Of a DNA stretch of 64,000 nt, positions 11,246 to 23,100 are shown piece after piece. How positions within the stretch are numbered: the first letter of the stretch is position 1; each line of letters opens with the position of its first letter. The notes beneath the pieces are model-generated. The model saw only the letters and a program-made list of their open reading frames with translations, did no database searches and had not been told where the DNA came from. The stretch comes from Dugong dugon (lineage: Eukaryota; Chordata; Mammalia; Sirenia; Dugongidae): positions 89,091,601 through 89,155,600 of the forward strand of contig CM057472.1 of the NCBI GenBank assembly GCA_030035585.1, read 5' to 3'. The position numbers were made by a program, and so were the translations under genes.

Positions 11246-13752
11246 TTAACTAAGATACTCTTAAAAGGTTTTAAAGATGGTTTCTCTTTGGAAAATGTTA
11301 CAAGATACTAAGTTTCATACTAAATTTGAAAACAAAGAAAATTCGTTATTAAGATTTCACCTCACGAAGCACCAATACATCTGTGTGCGATACTGTGCTA
11401 TCTCAGAGGCTTGAAGAACTGGACTCTCTTTCACTGGCCCAGAAGCAGTGGCAAAGCAAATGATCAGCTAATTCTAATCCTGTTTAGTAGCACAACAAAA
11501 GTCTAAACCATAAAAGTGTAATTCAATTTTGAATACACTTACTAATTCTCATACTACCCTGTAAGGAAGATACTATTGTTATCTCCATTACACAGATGAG
11601 GTAACTGAGAACCAGAGTGTAAATAACCTCCTTACCGCCATGTGGTGGCAAAACTGGGACATGACTCCAGGCAGTATGAATGCAGAAATGGCAATGTTCT
11701 TATTAAAAAAAAAATTTTTTTTCATGGCAGATCACCATCTAAGAAGGACTAGATATCAACCAGAAGCTGTAACAGTGAGCACTTTATGTAAGATCCTAAA
11801 TTCTTAACCCCTCTCTAGATATCAACTCTTAGCAAGTAGAATTTGAAGATAAACCTTTGATAGACTTATTTCTGGAAGAGAAGTGTTAGGATGAACCCAG
11901 GAAGAATTCCATCTTCAGTACTGAAAAGTCCTTGCTCAGGACCACCAATTTAAGCATGAATATGCAGAAGAGGGGTCTGGATGTTCTTTCTGTTATTAGA
12001 GGACACTAAGTATGAGATGAGTTTTATGGTTCTCAGTAACACTTTTTTTTTTTTTTTTTTTTAGTATGCTCATAACATCCATTACTAGTGTAGCATACTA
12101 TCTGGCCCATGTGAGAGGCTTCAATAAGTATTGGCTGAATGAAGACAAAGCCTAGCTACCATATTCTAATCAACCCACTGAATCAATACTGACTTCTTTA
12201 CTAAAAACCCAGAATAAAAAATTTGCTGTTTCATTTTATGTATTTTCTCTAGGGTAAGGGCATGATCAAGTGGTAGAAACAACAATGAAATTCAGAAGGC
12301 CTGCCTGATAGGCCCTGTGCTGTACCCACAGGCATGTTCGGATCTCTGTTGACAAGGCAAAGAATAACTGCCAATTTTACCATTCCAAAATCCTCAGCAC
12401 AAACCAAACTGCTATAGAGTTGAGCAGTTTGTAATGATCCACAGTACGTTTCCCATGTTTCAGACTATAGGGCAACTGAATAACATAGTATGACAATATA
12501 AGTAGCAGAAATTAGGAATTAGAAAGGGGCATGGGTTGCAATTCTTAGATTCTTGTCTTCTGTAGAGAAATCTTAAGGAATAGATTTAACCATGGGTATA
12601 TCTTAATATACTTTTCTTTGATAGTAAAAATGCGTAATTTATTTTCTTATTAACATATTACAATTACTACGTTCTTATAGTATTATGAAATCATATGTGT
12701 TTTGAGGTTGAAATGGCACATAAATTTAAAAGGATGCTATCTTTTTATTTAAAAAAAAAGGTCTGTACTTTTGGCACTACACAGACATTAAATAAACAAG
12801 GTTATGAAGCAGTTTATTTGGGTTCAAAAATGCATTTCTATTTCATTTGGAAAGAGATCCGCTGCAAACCTTTCCTGACAAATGGCTGAAGTTGGTAAAA
12901 GGACCTGAGTAAACACGTTTCCAGGAGGGGAAGGGTGAGATCATAAAAAGGGTAGACTGTGTGCCTTTTTACTTGTGCTAACTCTCTCCAGCACAGCTGT
13001 ATCAGCTTCATAGGGCCCTGTTTTCATCTAGACTGTATAAGACACTCATTAGAACCAAACTAGTAGCAGAGAATAAGCAGGCAAAGTAATGTTGTTGATG
13101 CACATTCTTGAAAGAGCCCCAGTGCTCAAAGTCGTGTGGATTTCTTGGAATAGCAGAAGAATGCTCGATTTCCAGATTGTGGACTTTAAGAGAAGTCTAA
13201 AAATCAGAGACCCACTTAGAAGAGTTCAAGTATTCTTGGGGTAAGAGGGTACATACGGCTTGTTAAGTAAAAACACAATTAACATGGCATTAAGACATCA
13301 AGAACTACATTTGGACTAAAATTTAGAATTTTTGTCAACAACAAATTCTATTTGCCTTCATATAACACCATTCTCATCCAAAATAGAAGATCTTCTTTAA
13401 GAAGTGTAAATTTATAAAATGGGAGAATAAGTAGCATATCTTCACTGGAAAACTTGGATAGAGGAGGCTTTCTAAGTATTTTGTGATTCTCATTCACAGT
13501 ATTTTTTTAAGTGAAGAATTATATGAAACATACAGAATCTGCCATTCGAGACCATTGCTTTCTTATTTCTAGACATTACCAAATTATGTTACAGTCGACC
13601 TATGATCTTATTATTAGCTTAAACAGATGCAGTGTTTTCTCCAAATGAGTTTAATTTTAGGATTTTTTTTTTTTAAGTAAGAAAATACCAAGAATGTGTT
13701 GGAGAAGAAAGGAAGACAGAAGAAATAAGTCTCTTTCCCTAGTGATTCTTTG
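11246..13752. other. Intronic DNA with old MIR/L2 traces, no gene
   Basis: A segment at about 11550-11680 resembles a MIR (CCATTACACAGATGAGGTAAC, then AACCAGAG). A LINE2-like tail lies at 12085-12140 (AATAAGTATTGGCTGAATGAA). A 20-base T run lies at about 12043-12062. I see no coding exon. The 64-aa open frame at 12695-12889 crosses an A run and looks random. Confidence 0.45.
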
Positions 13753-13958
13753 CTGTTATTGGGTGCCATTGAGTTGATTTCGACTCACAGCGACCTCATG
13801 ACAGAATAGAACTGCCCCATAGGGTTTCCTAGGCTGTAATCTTTATGGGAGCAGATCGACAGGCCTTTCTTCCATGGAGCTGCTGAGTGAGGTTGAACAG
13901 TCAATCTTTCTGCTGGCAGCCAAGCACTTAACCGTGTGTCCCATCAGTGCTCTTTAAA
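13753..13958 (-). mobile_element. AfroSINE (long form), minus strand
   Basis: The tail block (GGTGCCATTGAGTTGATTTC) is at the left and the degenerate tRNA-like head is at the right. It contains the extra middle module (GGCTGTAATCTTTATGGGAG) that the short copies lack. GATTCTTTG flanks both ends (13744-13752 and 13959-13967). Confidence 0.86.
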
Positions 13959-14237
13959 GATTCTTTGTTCCCCTTAAATATCATTCTTGTCACTCCCTGA
14001 TATAAAGAAATAGCAACATACAAAGACACATAAGGACTAGCTTAGTGTTCTCTGTGTGCTGAACACTGAATTAAGCTTTAGGATTGCTCTACAAGAAGGG
14101 TCTCCAGTTCCACAACCTATTTAATCTCTGTGAAATCACTTTATTTCTCAAAATTAAACAAATAAACTAAAAAAAAAAAGTACTCATGAAAGAAAGAAAT
14201 TTAAAAACATATGCCAATATATATATATGTATATACA

Positions 14238-14286
14238 CCAAAAAAACCTGTGGCTGTTGAGTCGATTCTGATTTATAGTGACCCTA
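14238..14286 (-). mobile_element. AfroSINE tail fragment
   Basis: Only the 3' tail of the SINE is present (GGCTGTTGAGTCGATTCTGA, then ATAGTGACCCTA). It sits between TA-rich runs at about 14215-14236 and 14284-14297. Confidence 0.7.
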
Positions 14287-14489
14287 TATATATATGAATA
14301 CCTATTAATAATGGGGAACCGGTATGAGCAAGGACTTCCAGTAAGACACTGAGTCTAACAGTTGCTGCCAACGTGATAGGTAAGGAAGCTATGCTTCTAG
14401 ATGCACTGGTCCCAGACAGGTGTTTCAAACTGGCCCATGAAGAACAGTGGTGAGCAGTGGAAGGCATGCTGAACTGGAAATTTCAAGAG

Positions 14490-15111
14490 TTTTTGTTTTT
14501 TTTTTTGGTTGTACTTCAGATGAAAGTTTACAGAACAAACTAGCTTCTCATTAAACAGTTAGTACATATATTGTTTTATGACATTGGTTAACAACCCCCA
14601 TGACATGTCAGTACTCTCCCTTCTCAACCTTGGGTTCCCTATTACCAGCTTTCCTGTACCCTCCTGCCTTCTAGTCCTTGCCCCTCAGATGGTGTGCCCC
14701 TTTAGTCTTATTTTGTCCTATGGGCTTGTCTAATCTTTGGCTAGAAGGTGAACCTCCAGAGTGACTTCATTACTGAGCTAAAAGGATGTCTGGGGGCCAT
14801 ACTCTCAGGGTTTCTCCAGTCTCTGTCAGGCCATTAAGTCTGGTTTTTTTTTTTTTGAGTTAGAATTTTGTTCTACATTTTCCTCCACCTCTATCCGGGA
14901 CCCTCTAATGTGATCCCTGTCAGACCAGTCAGTAGTGGTAGCTGGGCACCATCTAGTTGTGCCAGAATCAGGCTGGTGGAGGCTGTGGTAGTTGCAGTCT
15001 ATCAGTCCTTTGGGCTAATCTTTCCCTTGTGTCTTTAGTTTTCTTCATTCTCCCTTGCACCTGAAGGAGTGAGACCAGCAGAGTATCTTAGACGGCCACT
15101 CACAGGCTTTT
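14490..15111 (-). mobile_element. L1-B part 1: 3' end and 3' UTR
   Basis: A T run at about 14496-14506 is the poly(A) tail of a minus-strand L1. 3' UTR sequence follows to 15111. The UTR then continues without loss at 19903, where the shared bases CC(A/G)CTCACAGGCTTTT recur. This piece and 19903-27072 are therefore one L1 split by a later insert. Confidence 0.85.
15096..15111. repeat. 16-bp target-site duplication, left copy
   Basis: CCACTCACAGGCTTTT here and CCGCTCACAGGCTTTT at 19903-19918 flank the composite insert. On the minus strand the cut site reads CTT|AAAAG, which fits the L1 endonuclease preference TT|AAAA. Confidence 0.75.
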
Positions 15112-15330
15112 TTTTTTTTTTAACTTCTTTCTTTCTTGGTAACAGATTTATTGAGATATAATTCACATACCCTACAGTTTACCCATTTAAAGTATACAAT
15201 TCAATGGTTTCTAGTATATTCACAGAACTACACATACAACACTACAATCAATTTTAGAACATTTGCAACAACCCAAAAAGAAATCCTATACCCTTTAGCC
15301 ATCACTACCAAGTCCTGTCCTCCAACTTTC
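15112..15330 (-). mobile_element. Old L1M 3' end with poly(A) tail
   Basis: A T run at about 15108-15121 is followed by TTATTGAGATATAATTCACA and CCATTTAAAGTATACAATTC. These are typical of the 3' ends of old mammalian L1M subfamilies read on the antisense strand. The fragment stops at about 15330, where L1-C 3' UTR sequence begins. Its likely continuation is 19180-19646. Confidence 0.75.
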
Positions 15331-15987
15331 AGGGTGTCTCCAGTCTCTATCAGACCAGTAAGTCTGGTCTTTTTTGGGAGTTAGAATTTTGTTCTGCATT
15401 TTTCTCCAGCTCTGTCTGGGACCCTCTATTGTGATCCCTGTCAGAGCAGTCAGTGGTGGTAGCTGGGCAACACTAGTTGTGCTGGACTCAGTCTGGTGGA
15501 GGCTGTGGTACTTGTGGTCCATTAGTCCTTTGAATTAACCTTTACCTTGTGTCTCTGATTTTCTTCATTCTCCCTTGCTCCAGATGGGGTGGGACAAGGG
15601 GAGTACCTTAGATGGCCGCTCACAAGCTGTTAAGACCCCAGTGCTACTCACCGAAGTAGGATGTAGAACATTTTCTTTATAAACTATGTTATGCCAATTG
15701 GGCCAGATGTCTCTGAAAGTTAATGATTAGTTTCTCTACTTCATTAAAGACTGCTGTTGGTATTTGGATTGGGATTGCATTGTACTTGTAGATTGCTTTG
15801 GGTAGAATTGTCATTTTCACAATGTTGTGTCTACCTATCCTTGAGCATGGTATGTTCTTCCATTTATGTAGGTCTTATTTGGTTTCCTGCAGTAGTGTTT
15901 TGTAGTTTTCTTTGTATAGGTCTTTTACATCCCTGGTTAGATTTATTCCTAAGTATTTTATTTTTTTAAAGATTATTACAAATGGTT

Positions 15988-16034
15988 GCTATAGGGTCGC
16001 TATGAGTCGGAATCAACTTGATGGCCATGCGTTT
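15988..16034 (+). mobile_element. 5'-truncated AfroSINE tail inside L1-C
   Basis: About 47 bases of SINE tail (ATAGGGTCGCTATGAGTCGG and on) interrupt the L1-C ORF2. The L1 sequence TTA(C/T)AAATGGT occurs on both sides (about 15976 and 16033), as expected of a target duplication of about 11 bp. This is a very short 5'-truncated insertion. Confidence 0.75.
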
Positions 16035-17589
16035 ATAAATGGTATTGCTTTCCTGATTTCCTTTTCATAGTTCTCTTTATTGGTGTATAGGAATACACCG
16101 ATTTATGTATATTTATCTTGTATTCTGCTACTCTGCTGAACCTTTCTATTAGTTCCAGTAGTTTTGCTGTTCTCTTTCTATTTGTTTGATTTGTATAGCG
16201 AATGTTTTGATTTTGTCCCTTTTCTTCTTTTTTGATGTGTGCAAATGTTGCTCTATATTGACCTCTGAGCACTGCCTTTGCTGTGTCCCAAAGATTTTGG
16301 TATGATGTGTTTTCATTCTTGAATTTTTGATTCCATCTTTGATTTCTTTTATCACCCAGTAGTTTTTAAGCAAGGTGTTATTCAGTTTCCATGTATTTGA
16401 TTTTTTCCCCTTGCTCTTCCTGTTATTAATTTCTACTTTTATGGCATTGTGATCAGAGACGATGCTTTGTATTATCTCAGTGGTCAGCTTTTAGTCTTTC
16501 ATGATATTTGGGGAGTTTTCTGTCAACAAATCTTCAATGATCCTCTCTGTGTTTTCTGTTTTCTCCCTGTTCTGGAACTCTGATCACACACGAATTTTTG
16601 GCTTTGGTTTTATCCCGCATTGTTCTCAGGGTTTCTTCATTCTTTTCTCTGATTTTAACTCAAAGTGGTATTCAAAGATTTGTCTTCAATTTCACTGATC
16701 TTGTCTTCCATTGTTTCAAATTTACTCCTTAAACCTTATATTGCACTGTCCATTTCTGAATTCTTGTTTACCTTTTCAATTTCTAATTGCTGTTTTTGCA
16801 TGATTTCTAGTTGTTTATCTTGACATTTTGTTCCTATATTATTTTTCTGAATTCTTCCATTGGTTTGTCTGTGTTTTCCCTGATTTTGTCTGTATTTTCC
16901 ATGGTTTTGTCTATTTTTTCCTTATTTTCGCCTGCATTTTCCTTCATCTCTTAGAGAGCCCTAAATGTTAGAGTTTTGAATTCCCTGTCAGGTAGTTCCA
17001 GTGACTTTTCTTCTCCTGGAAGGTCATCTGGTATTTTATTTTGGTTGCTTTCTGGAGCCATCCTATCCTGTTATTTTATATGTTTTGATATTGTCTGCTG
17101 TCTCCAGGACATTCAGTAATTATCTTCTTCATTTATTGGCTGTAGATTTGTTTTGTCCTGCTTTTTTATTTTGTTTGGTTATGTCTGGGCAGGCAGGCTG
17201 GGTGTGTTTTGTTGCTTTCTCGCCTGTGGGCATGATACTTCTTAACAGCTTGTCCACGTGGGCAGGGCTGGTCACTCAGCTATGGTGCAGCATGGTGGAT
17301 CCAGTGTGGGGGGAGGACAGGGATGGGTAGTTTGCAGCATGAACTGGGGCCGACAGGGCAGGGCCCAGTACAGTGCAGGGCTGGGGCCAGGGAACCACAT
17401 CAGTGCCGCTCAAGGGTGCAGTACTCAGCACTCTGTGCAGATAGGCAGGAGGGAAGGGGGAGGATATGATATGTGGGGCTAAGTGGGTGAGTGAAAAAAG
17501 AGAAAGAGGAGAGAGAAACAAAAGCCAAAAAAAATAAAAAAAGAAGGAAAAAGAAAAAAAGTAAATAAAATGGCAGCATATTAGGATTC

Positions 17590-18880
17590 GGCAGGTGGGG
17601 TCAGGACCGAATCAGCAAGGGTGTATGCCAGTGGCACTCTAGCCAAGCACTGCAGGTCAAGCTGTTGAGAAGGGGCATGGGCTGTGCACGGGGTTAGGTG
17701 GGCAGGAGAAAGAAAAGGAAAGAAGGGAAAAAGAGAGAAACCAACCAACCAACAAAAAATAAATAAATAAAAACAACGATAACCCAAAAAAATATGGTGG
17801 TGGGGGAGCCGGCCATTGGAGGAATTGTGGTTGTGGCAAGCTGATGTCTCTCTCACCAGGCAGCACAGCATGTCCTGTCAGGAAGGGACAGAGGCAGCAT
17901 AGAGCCTAGGTAGGAGGGAGAAGAAAAAGAGAGAAGTATAAAAATAAAGAAATTAAGAAATATGGCGCTGAGGTAGCCAGCCTGTAGGGGTGGCGCAGAC
18001 TCGGTGAGCACAGCCTGCCAAGGAGGTGGGTGGGGGCGGTACACAAGGCTAGGTAGATGAGGAAAGGAAAGGAGGGAAAGTAGAGAGAGAAAGGAAACAG
18101 AAAAAAAAAAAAAAAGAACAAAGCAAACAAATAAAAAAAAACATGGCACTGGGCGAGCCTGTTGGTGGGGATAGTGCAGACGTGGGGAGGCCATGTGCCG
18201 GTGGCCTCCCAGCCAAGTGGTGCAGCAAAGCCCATTGAGAAGGGGCAGGGATGGCACACAGGGCCAGGTGGATGGGAGAAAGGAAAGGAAGGAAGGGATA
18301 GAAACAGAAGAAACAAGGGGGAAAAAAAATCAACAACAAAGAAAAAATATGGTGCCAAAGGAGTCGACTGTCGGGGGTGGCCCAGACCCTGGTAGGCTGT
18401 GCACCAGTGGCTCTCTAGCCAAGCAGTGTAACACTGCCCTTTAAGAATGGTCAGGGACAGCCCACTGGGCTAGGTGGCATGGAGAAAGGAAAGGAAGGGA
18501 GAGAGAGAAGAAACCAGGAAAAGAAATAAAACAAAAAATGTGCTGAGGGAGCCTGCTGGCAGGGCCAGTGCTGACCCAAGGCAGCCATGTACTGGTGGCT
18601 CTCTAGTTGAGCAGTATGGCACAGCCCGTCAAGAAGAGGAGGGGATGGCACATGGGGCTAGCCGGGCAGAGAAAGGAAAGGAATGAAGGAAGAGAGAGAG
18701 AAGAAATAAAAAAAGCCAACAAACAAACAAAACATTAACAACAACAAAATGGTGCTGAAGGGGCCAGCCAGTGGGGGCGGGGCAGACCCAGGCAGCAGTG
18801 AGCTGGTGTCTCTCCAGCCAAGAGACCCTGGCCTACTGGAAAGTGGCAGAGGCCAAGTAGGGGGAAGAAAGGTTGGTGTG
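17590..18880 (-). repeat. Tandem 5' UTR monomers of L1-C, about seven units
   Basis: Degenerate units of about 160-210 bp repeat along the GC-rich plus strand. Each carries a GTGGC(T/A)CTCTAGCCAAG-like box (about 17632, 17842, 18193, 18398, 18594, 18798, with a weaker one near 18010), then a G-rich stretch, then a GGAGAAAGGAAAGGAA-like purine run and an A-rich run. In element orientation the purine runs are C/T-rich. The arrangement resembles promoter monomers known from mouse L1 5' UTRs, but the sequence is different. Confidence 0.7.
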
Positions 18881-19156
18881 GTAAAGCATGTATCCCTGGT
18901 TACTGGGTATTCAGTCTCCTGTTGGGAGCTCCGTGAAGTTGCCTTTCTATACTCCCTGTCTGTGTTCTTTGGTGGCTATAGTCTGTAGCTCTCCTCATTC
19001 TCTGCTTCTCTGTCAGTTTCTTATTCCATTCGGTGCCAGTTGAGTTCTTTATTGCTTCATTTGATGCTTAGGGTTCCAGGACTGATATTTGTATCTGTTT
19101 TACTTAGTTTCTCGGGTCTTTACTGCAGAGGAAGAGCATGGTGCTTCTGTCTATAG

Positions 19157-19179
19157 TGCCATGTTGGCTCCGCCTCTCC
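19157..19179 (-). promoter_or_regulatory. L1-C 5' terminus with YY1-like site
   Basis: The minus strand carries GCCAACATGGC within about 20 bases of the L1 start. Human L1 has a YY1 site (CAAGATGGC) at the same place that helps set the transcription start. The match is inferred from sequence only. Confidence 0.5.
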
Positions 19180-19646
19180 TCTGCCCATTTTTTAATTGGG
19201 TTATTTGTCTTTTTATTGTTGGGTTGTAAGAGTTCTTTATCTATTTGAGATACAAGTCCCTCATCAGATATATGATTTGCAAACCTTTTCTCCCATTCTG
19301 TGAATTGTTTTTTTTTTTTTTTTTTACTTTCTTATGTGTCCTTTGAAGCACAATGTTTTAATTTTAATGAAGACCAATTTATATATTTTTCTTTTGTTGT
19401 TTGTGCTTTTCGTGTCATACCTAACAATCCATTGTCAAATCCAAGGTCAAGAAAATTTGCCCTAAATTTTCTTCTGGGGGTTTTATGGTTTGTCTCTTAC
19501 ATTTAATTATCTGATTCATTTAAAGTTAATTTTTGTATATAATATAGGGTAAATGTCCAACTTCATTCTTTTGCATGTGACTGTCCAGCTTCCCAGCACC
19601 ATTTGTTGAAAAGACCATTCTTTCCCCATTAAATGGTCTTGGCATC
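19180..19646 (-). mobile_element. Old L1M ORF2 C-terminal fragment
   Basis: Antisense L1M ORF2 sequence, for example CATCAGATATATGATTTGCA, CAGCACCATTTGTTGAAAAG and CCCCATTAAATGGTCTTGGC. It is distinct from the young L1s. It is probably the upstream part of the same old L1 as 15112-15330, but the sequence between them is missing. A T run lies at 19303-19325. The 68-aa open frame at 19300-19506 is antisense to the L1 frame and is not a gene. Confidence 0.75.
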
Positions 19647-19902
19647 TGTCTTAGTCATCTAGTGCTGCTGTAACAGAAATGCCACAAGTGGATGGTTTTA
19701 ACGAAGAGAAGTTTATTTCCTCATAGTCAAAGTAGGCTAAAAGTCCAAATTCAGGGCATCAGCTCCAGGGGAAGGCTTTTTCTCTCTGTCGGCCTTCTTC
19801 TCTTCAGTGTTCCCCCGGACTAGGAGCTTCTCTGTGCAGGGACCCTGGACCAAAGGACACGTTCTGCTCCCGGCACTGCTTTCTTGATGGTATGAGGTCT
19901 CC
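19647..19902 (-). repeat. Solo MaLR-like LTR, partial
   Basis: Starts TGTCTTAGTCATCTAGTGCT, like the LTRs at 6198 and 8209, then diverges in its second half (ending GGTATGAGGTCTCC). It abuts the old L1M on the left and the right copy of the 16-bp duplication on the right. In minus orientation it sits at the 5' end of the composite insert. Confidence 0.65.
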
Positions 19903-20164
19903 CCGCTCACAGGCTTTTAAGACCCCAAATGCTACTCAGAAAAGTAGAATGTAGAATATTTTCTTTATAAACTATGTTACGCCAATGGAGCTAGATGTTC
20001 CCTGAGATCATGGTGCCCACAGCCCTCAGCCCAGTAATTTAGTCCCTCAGGGAGTTTGGATTTGTCCATAGAGCTTCCATGACCTTACCCTGAACAAGCT
20101 GTGCTGGCTTCTCCAGTACTGTGACTGTCTTACCCTTCACCAAAGTTACCACTTATCTACTGTC

Positions 20165-23100
20165 CATTTAGTGTTTTTCCACTCCTACCCCTCCCCTCCC
20201 TCACAACCATCAAAGATTGTATCTTTTTGTGTGTAAACCTTTTCATGAGTTTTTATAGTAGTGGTTTCATACAATATTTGTTCTTTTTCGATTGCCTTAT
20301 TTCACACAGCATAATGCCGTCCAGATTCATCCATGTTGTGAGATGTTTCACAGATTCATCATTGTTCTTTATCGTTGCGGAGTACTCCATTGTGTGTATC
20401 TATCATAGTTTGTTTATCCATTCCTCTGTTGATAGGCATCCAGGTTGTTTCCATCTTTTTGCTATTGTGAACAATGCTGCAATGAACATGGGTGTGCATA
20501 CCTCTATTTGTGTGATGACTCTTAGTTCTCTAGGATATATTCCTAGGAATGGGGTTGCTGGATCATATGGTATTTCTATTTCCAGCTTTCTAAGGAAGCG
20601 CCATATCTTTTTCCAAAATGGTTGTACCATTTTCCATCCCCACCAGCAATGCATAAGAGTTCCACTCTCCCTGCAGCCTCTCCAACAGTTGTTATTTTAT
20701 GGTTTTTTGATTTGTGCCAGTAATTGTGGTTTTGATTTGCATTTCTCTAATGGCTAATGATTGCGAGCATTTCTTCATGTGTCTGTTAGCCCTCTGAAAG
20801 TCTTCTCTGGTGAAGTGTCTGTTCAATTCTTTTGCCCATTTTTTAATTGGATTATTTGTCTTTTTGTTGTAAAGGTGTTGGATTTTCCCGTAGATTTTAG
20901 AGATCAGACCTTTGACAGATTTGTAATAGCTAAAATATTTTTCCCAGTCTCTAGGTTCTCTTTTTACTCTTTTGGTGAAGTCTTTTGATAAGCAGAGTAT
21001 TTAATTTTTAGAAGATCCCAGTTATCTAGCTTATCTTCTGGAGTTTGTATGTTGTTAGTTATGGTTTATATCCTGTTAATGGTGTGTATTAGGGTCTCTA
21101 GTGTTGGTCCTATTTTTTCTTCTATGACCTTTATAGTTTTTGGTATTGAGGTCTTTGATCCATTTTGAATTAGTTTTTGTATATGGTGTGAGGTATTGTT
21201 CCTGCTTCATTTTTTTGCAGATGGACATCCAGTTTCGCCAGCACCATTTGTTAAAAAGACTGTTCCCTACTAGATGAACTTTGGGTGCTGGTTGAAGATC
21301 AGGTGACCATAGGTGGATGGATTTACATGTGGGTTCTCAATTCTGTTCCATTGGCCAGTGTATCTGTCATTGTACCAGTATTAGGCTGTTTTGACTACCA
21401 TAGTTGTATAGTAGCTTCTGAAATCAGGTAGTCCGAGTCCTACATTACTCTTCTTCTTCAATAATGTTTTACTTTCTGTATAAAGTTAATGATTTTTTTT
21501 TCATCTCTTTAAAGAACGTTGTTGGTATTTGGATCAGGATTGTACTGTATTTATAAATTGCTTTGGGTAGAATTGCTTTGTTGAGTCTACCTATCCATGA
21601 GCATGGTATGTTTATTCATTTATGTAGATCTCTCTTGGTTTCTTGCAGTAGTGTTTTGTAGTTTTCTTTGCATAGGAATTTTACATCCCTGGTTAGATAT
21701 ACTCCTAAGTATTTTATTTGTTTAGGGGCTATTATAAATGGTATTGTTTTCCTGATTTCCTTTTTGTTGTTCTCTTTATAGGTATATAGGAATCCAATGG
21801 ATTTTTGTATGTTTATCTTGTAATCTGTTACTCTGCTGAATCTATCTATTAGTTCCAATAGTTTTCTCATGGAGTCTTTTGGGTTTTCTATATATAGTAT
21901 CATATCATCTGCAAATAGGGACAGTTTTACTTCTTCATTACCAATTTGGATGTCCTTTATTTCTTTTTCTTGCCTTATTGCTCTAGCTAGGACTTCCATC
22001 ACAATGTTAAATAGGAGTGGTGATAAAGGACATCCTTGTCTTCTTCTTGTTCTCAAGGGGAATGTTTTCAGCCTCTGTCCATTAAGAATGATGTTGGGTG
22101 TTGGTTTTGCATAGATGGCCTTTATTATGTTGAGAAATTTCCCTTCTATACCTATTTTATTGAGAGTTTTTATCAGGAATAGGTGTTGGACTTTGTCAAA
22201 TGCCTTTTCTGCATCAATTGAGATGATCAAGTGATTCTTTTGGTTTATTTATGTGGTGGATTACACTGATTGATTTTCTAAAGTTGAACTCTCTTGAATA
22301 CCTGGTATGAATCCTGCTTGGTCATGGTGTGCTATTTTTTTGACATGATGCTGAATTCTATTGGCTAGAATTTTGTTGAAAATTTTTGCATCTATATTCA
22401 TGAGAGATATTGGTCTGTAATTTTCTTTTTTGTGGTGTCATTGCCTGGTTTTGGTATCAGGGTTACACTGGCTTCATAGAATGAATTTGGAAGCATCCTC
22501 TCCTTTTCTATGTTCTGAAATACTTTGAGTAGTACTGGTATAAGCTCTTCTCTGAAATGTTTGGTAGAATTTTCCACTGAAGCCATCAGGGCCAGGGCTG
22601 TTTTTTTGTTGGGAGTTTTTTTTTTTAATTACCTTTTCAATCTCTTCTCTTGTTATGGGTCTGTTCAGATTTTCAACATCAGTTCGTGATAATTTGGGTA
22701 GGTAGTGTGTTTCTAGGAATTTGCCCATTTCCTCTAAGTTTTCAAATTTGTCGGAGTATAGTTTTTCATAAAACTGTGTTCTGATCCTTTTTATTTCAGT
22801 TAGGTCTGTTGTAATGCCCCCATTTCATTTCTTATTTCGGTTATTTGCGCCCTCTCCTGTTTTTCTTTTGTCAGTCTGGCTAGCAGTTTGTCGATTTTGT
22901 TGATTCTTTCAAACAACCAACTTTTGGTTTTGTTGATTCTTTCTATTGTTTTTCTATTCTGTATTTAGTTTACTTATGCTCTGATCTTTATTATTTCCTT
23001 TCTTCTTCTGGTGGCTATGGGCTTCTTTTGCTGTTTTCTTTCTATTTGTTTGAGTTGTGTAGCTAATGTTTTGATTTTGTCCCTTTCTTCTTTTTTTATG

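Larger units (their letters stand above)
15331..19179 (-). mobile_element. L1-C: internally deleted L1 with complete 5' UTR
   Basis: A minus-strand L1 starting inside the 3' UTR (15331-15712; terminal part missing, no poly(A)). It jumps to ORF2 RT sequence (15713-16165), then to ORF2 sequence before the RT (16166-16495; compare 23030-23390), then to ORF1 (16496 to about 17060; compare 24870-25440), and ends in a long 5' UTR (about 17070-19179). The endonuclease, most of the RT and the ORF1 C-terminal part are deleted. The 5' terminus on the minus strand reads GGAGAGGCGGAGCCAACATG, like the canonical L1 start with its YY1-like CAANATGGC site. No flanking duplication was found, so its arrival may have involved recombination. 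Confidence 0.82.

Noticed and set aside
17853-18358. Overlapping open frames of 96-150 codons with hydrophobic, Phe/Leu/Pro-rich sequence, membrane-protein-like
   Set aside because: They arise from the C/T-rich strand of the L1-C 5' UTR, which lacks stop codons. Repeated purine runs on the other strand explain the hydrophobic look.
20227-20757. 176-codon plus-strand open frame
   Set aside because: It is antisense to the L1-B ORF2 C-terminal region and carries no independent signature.
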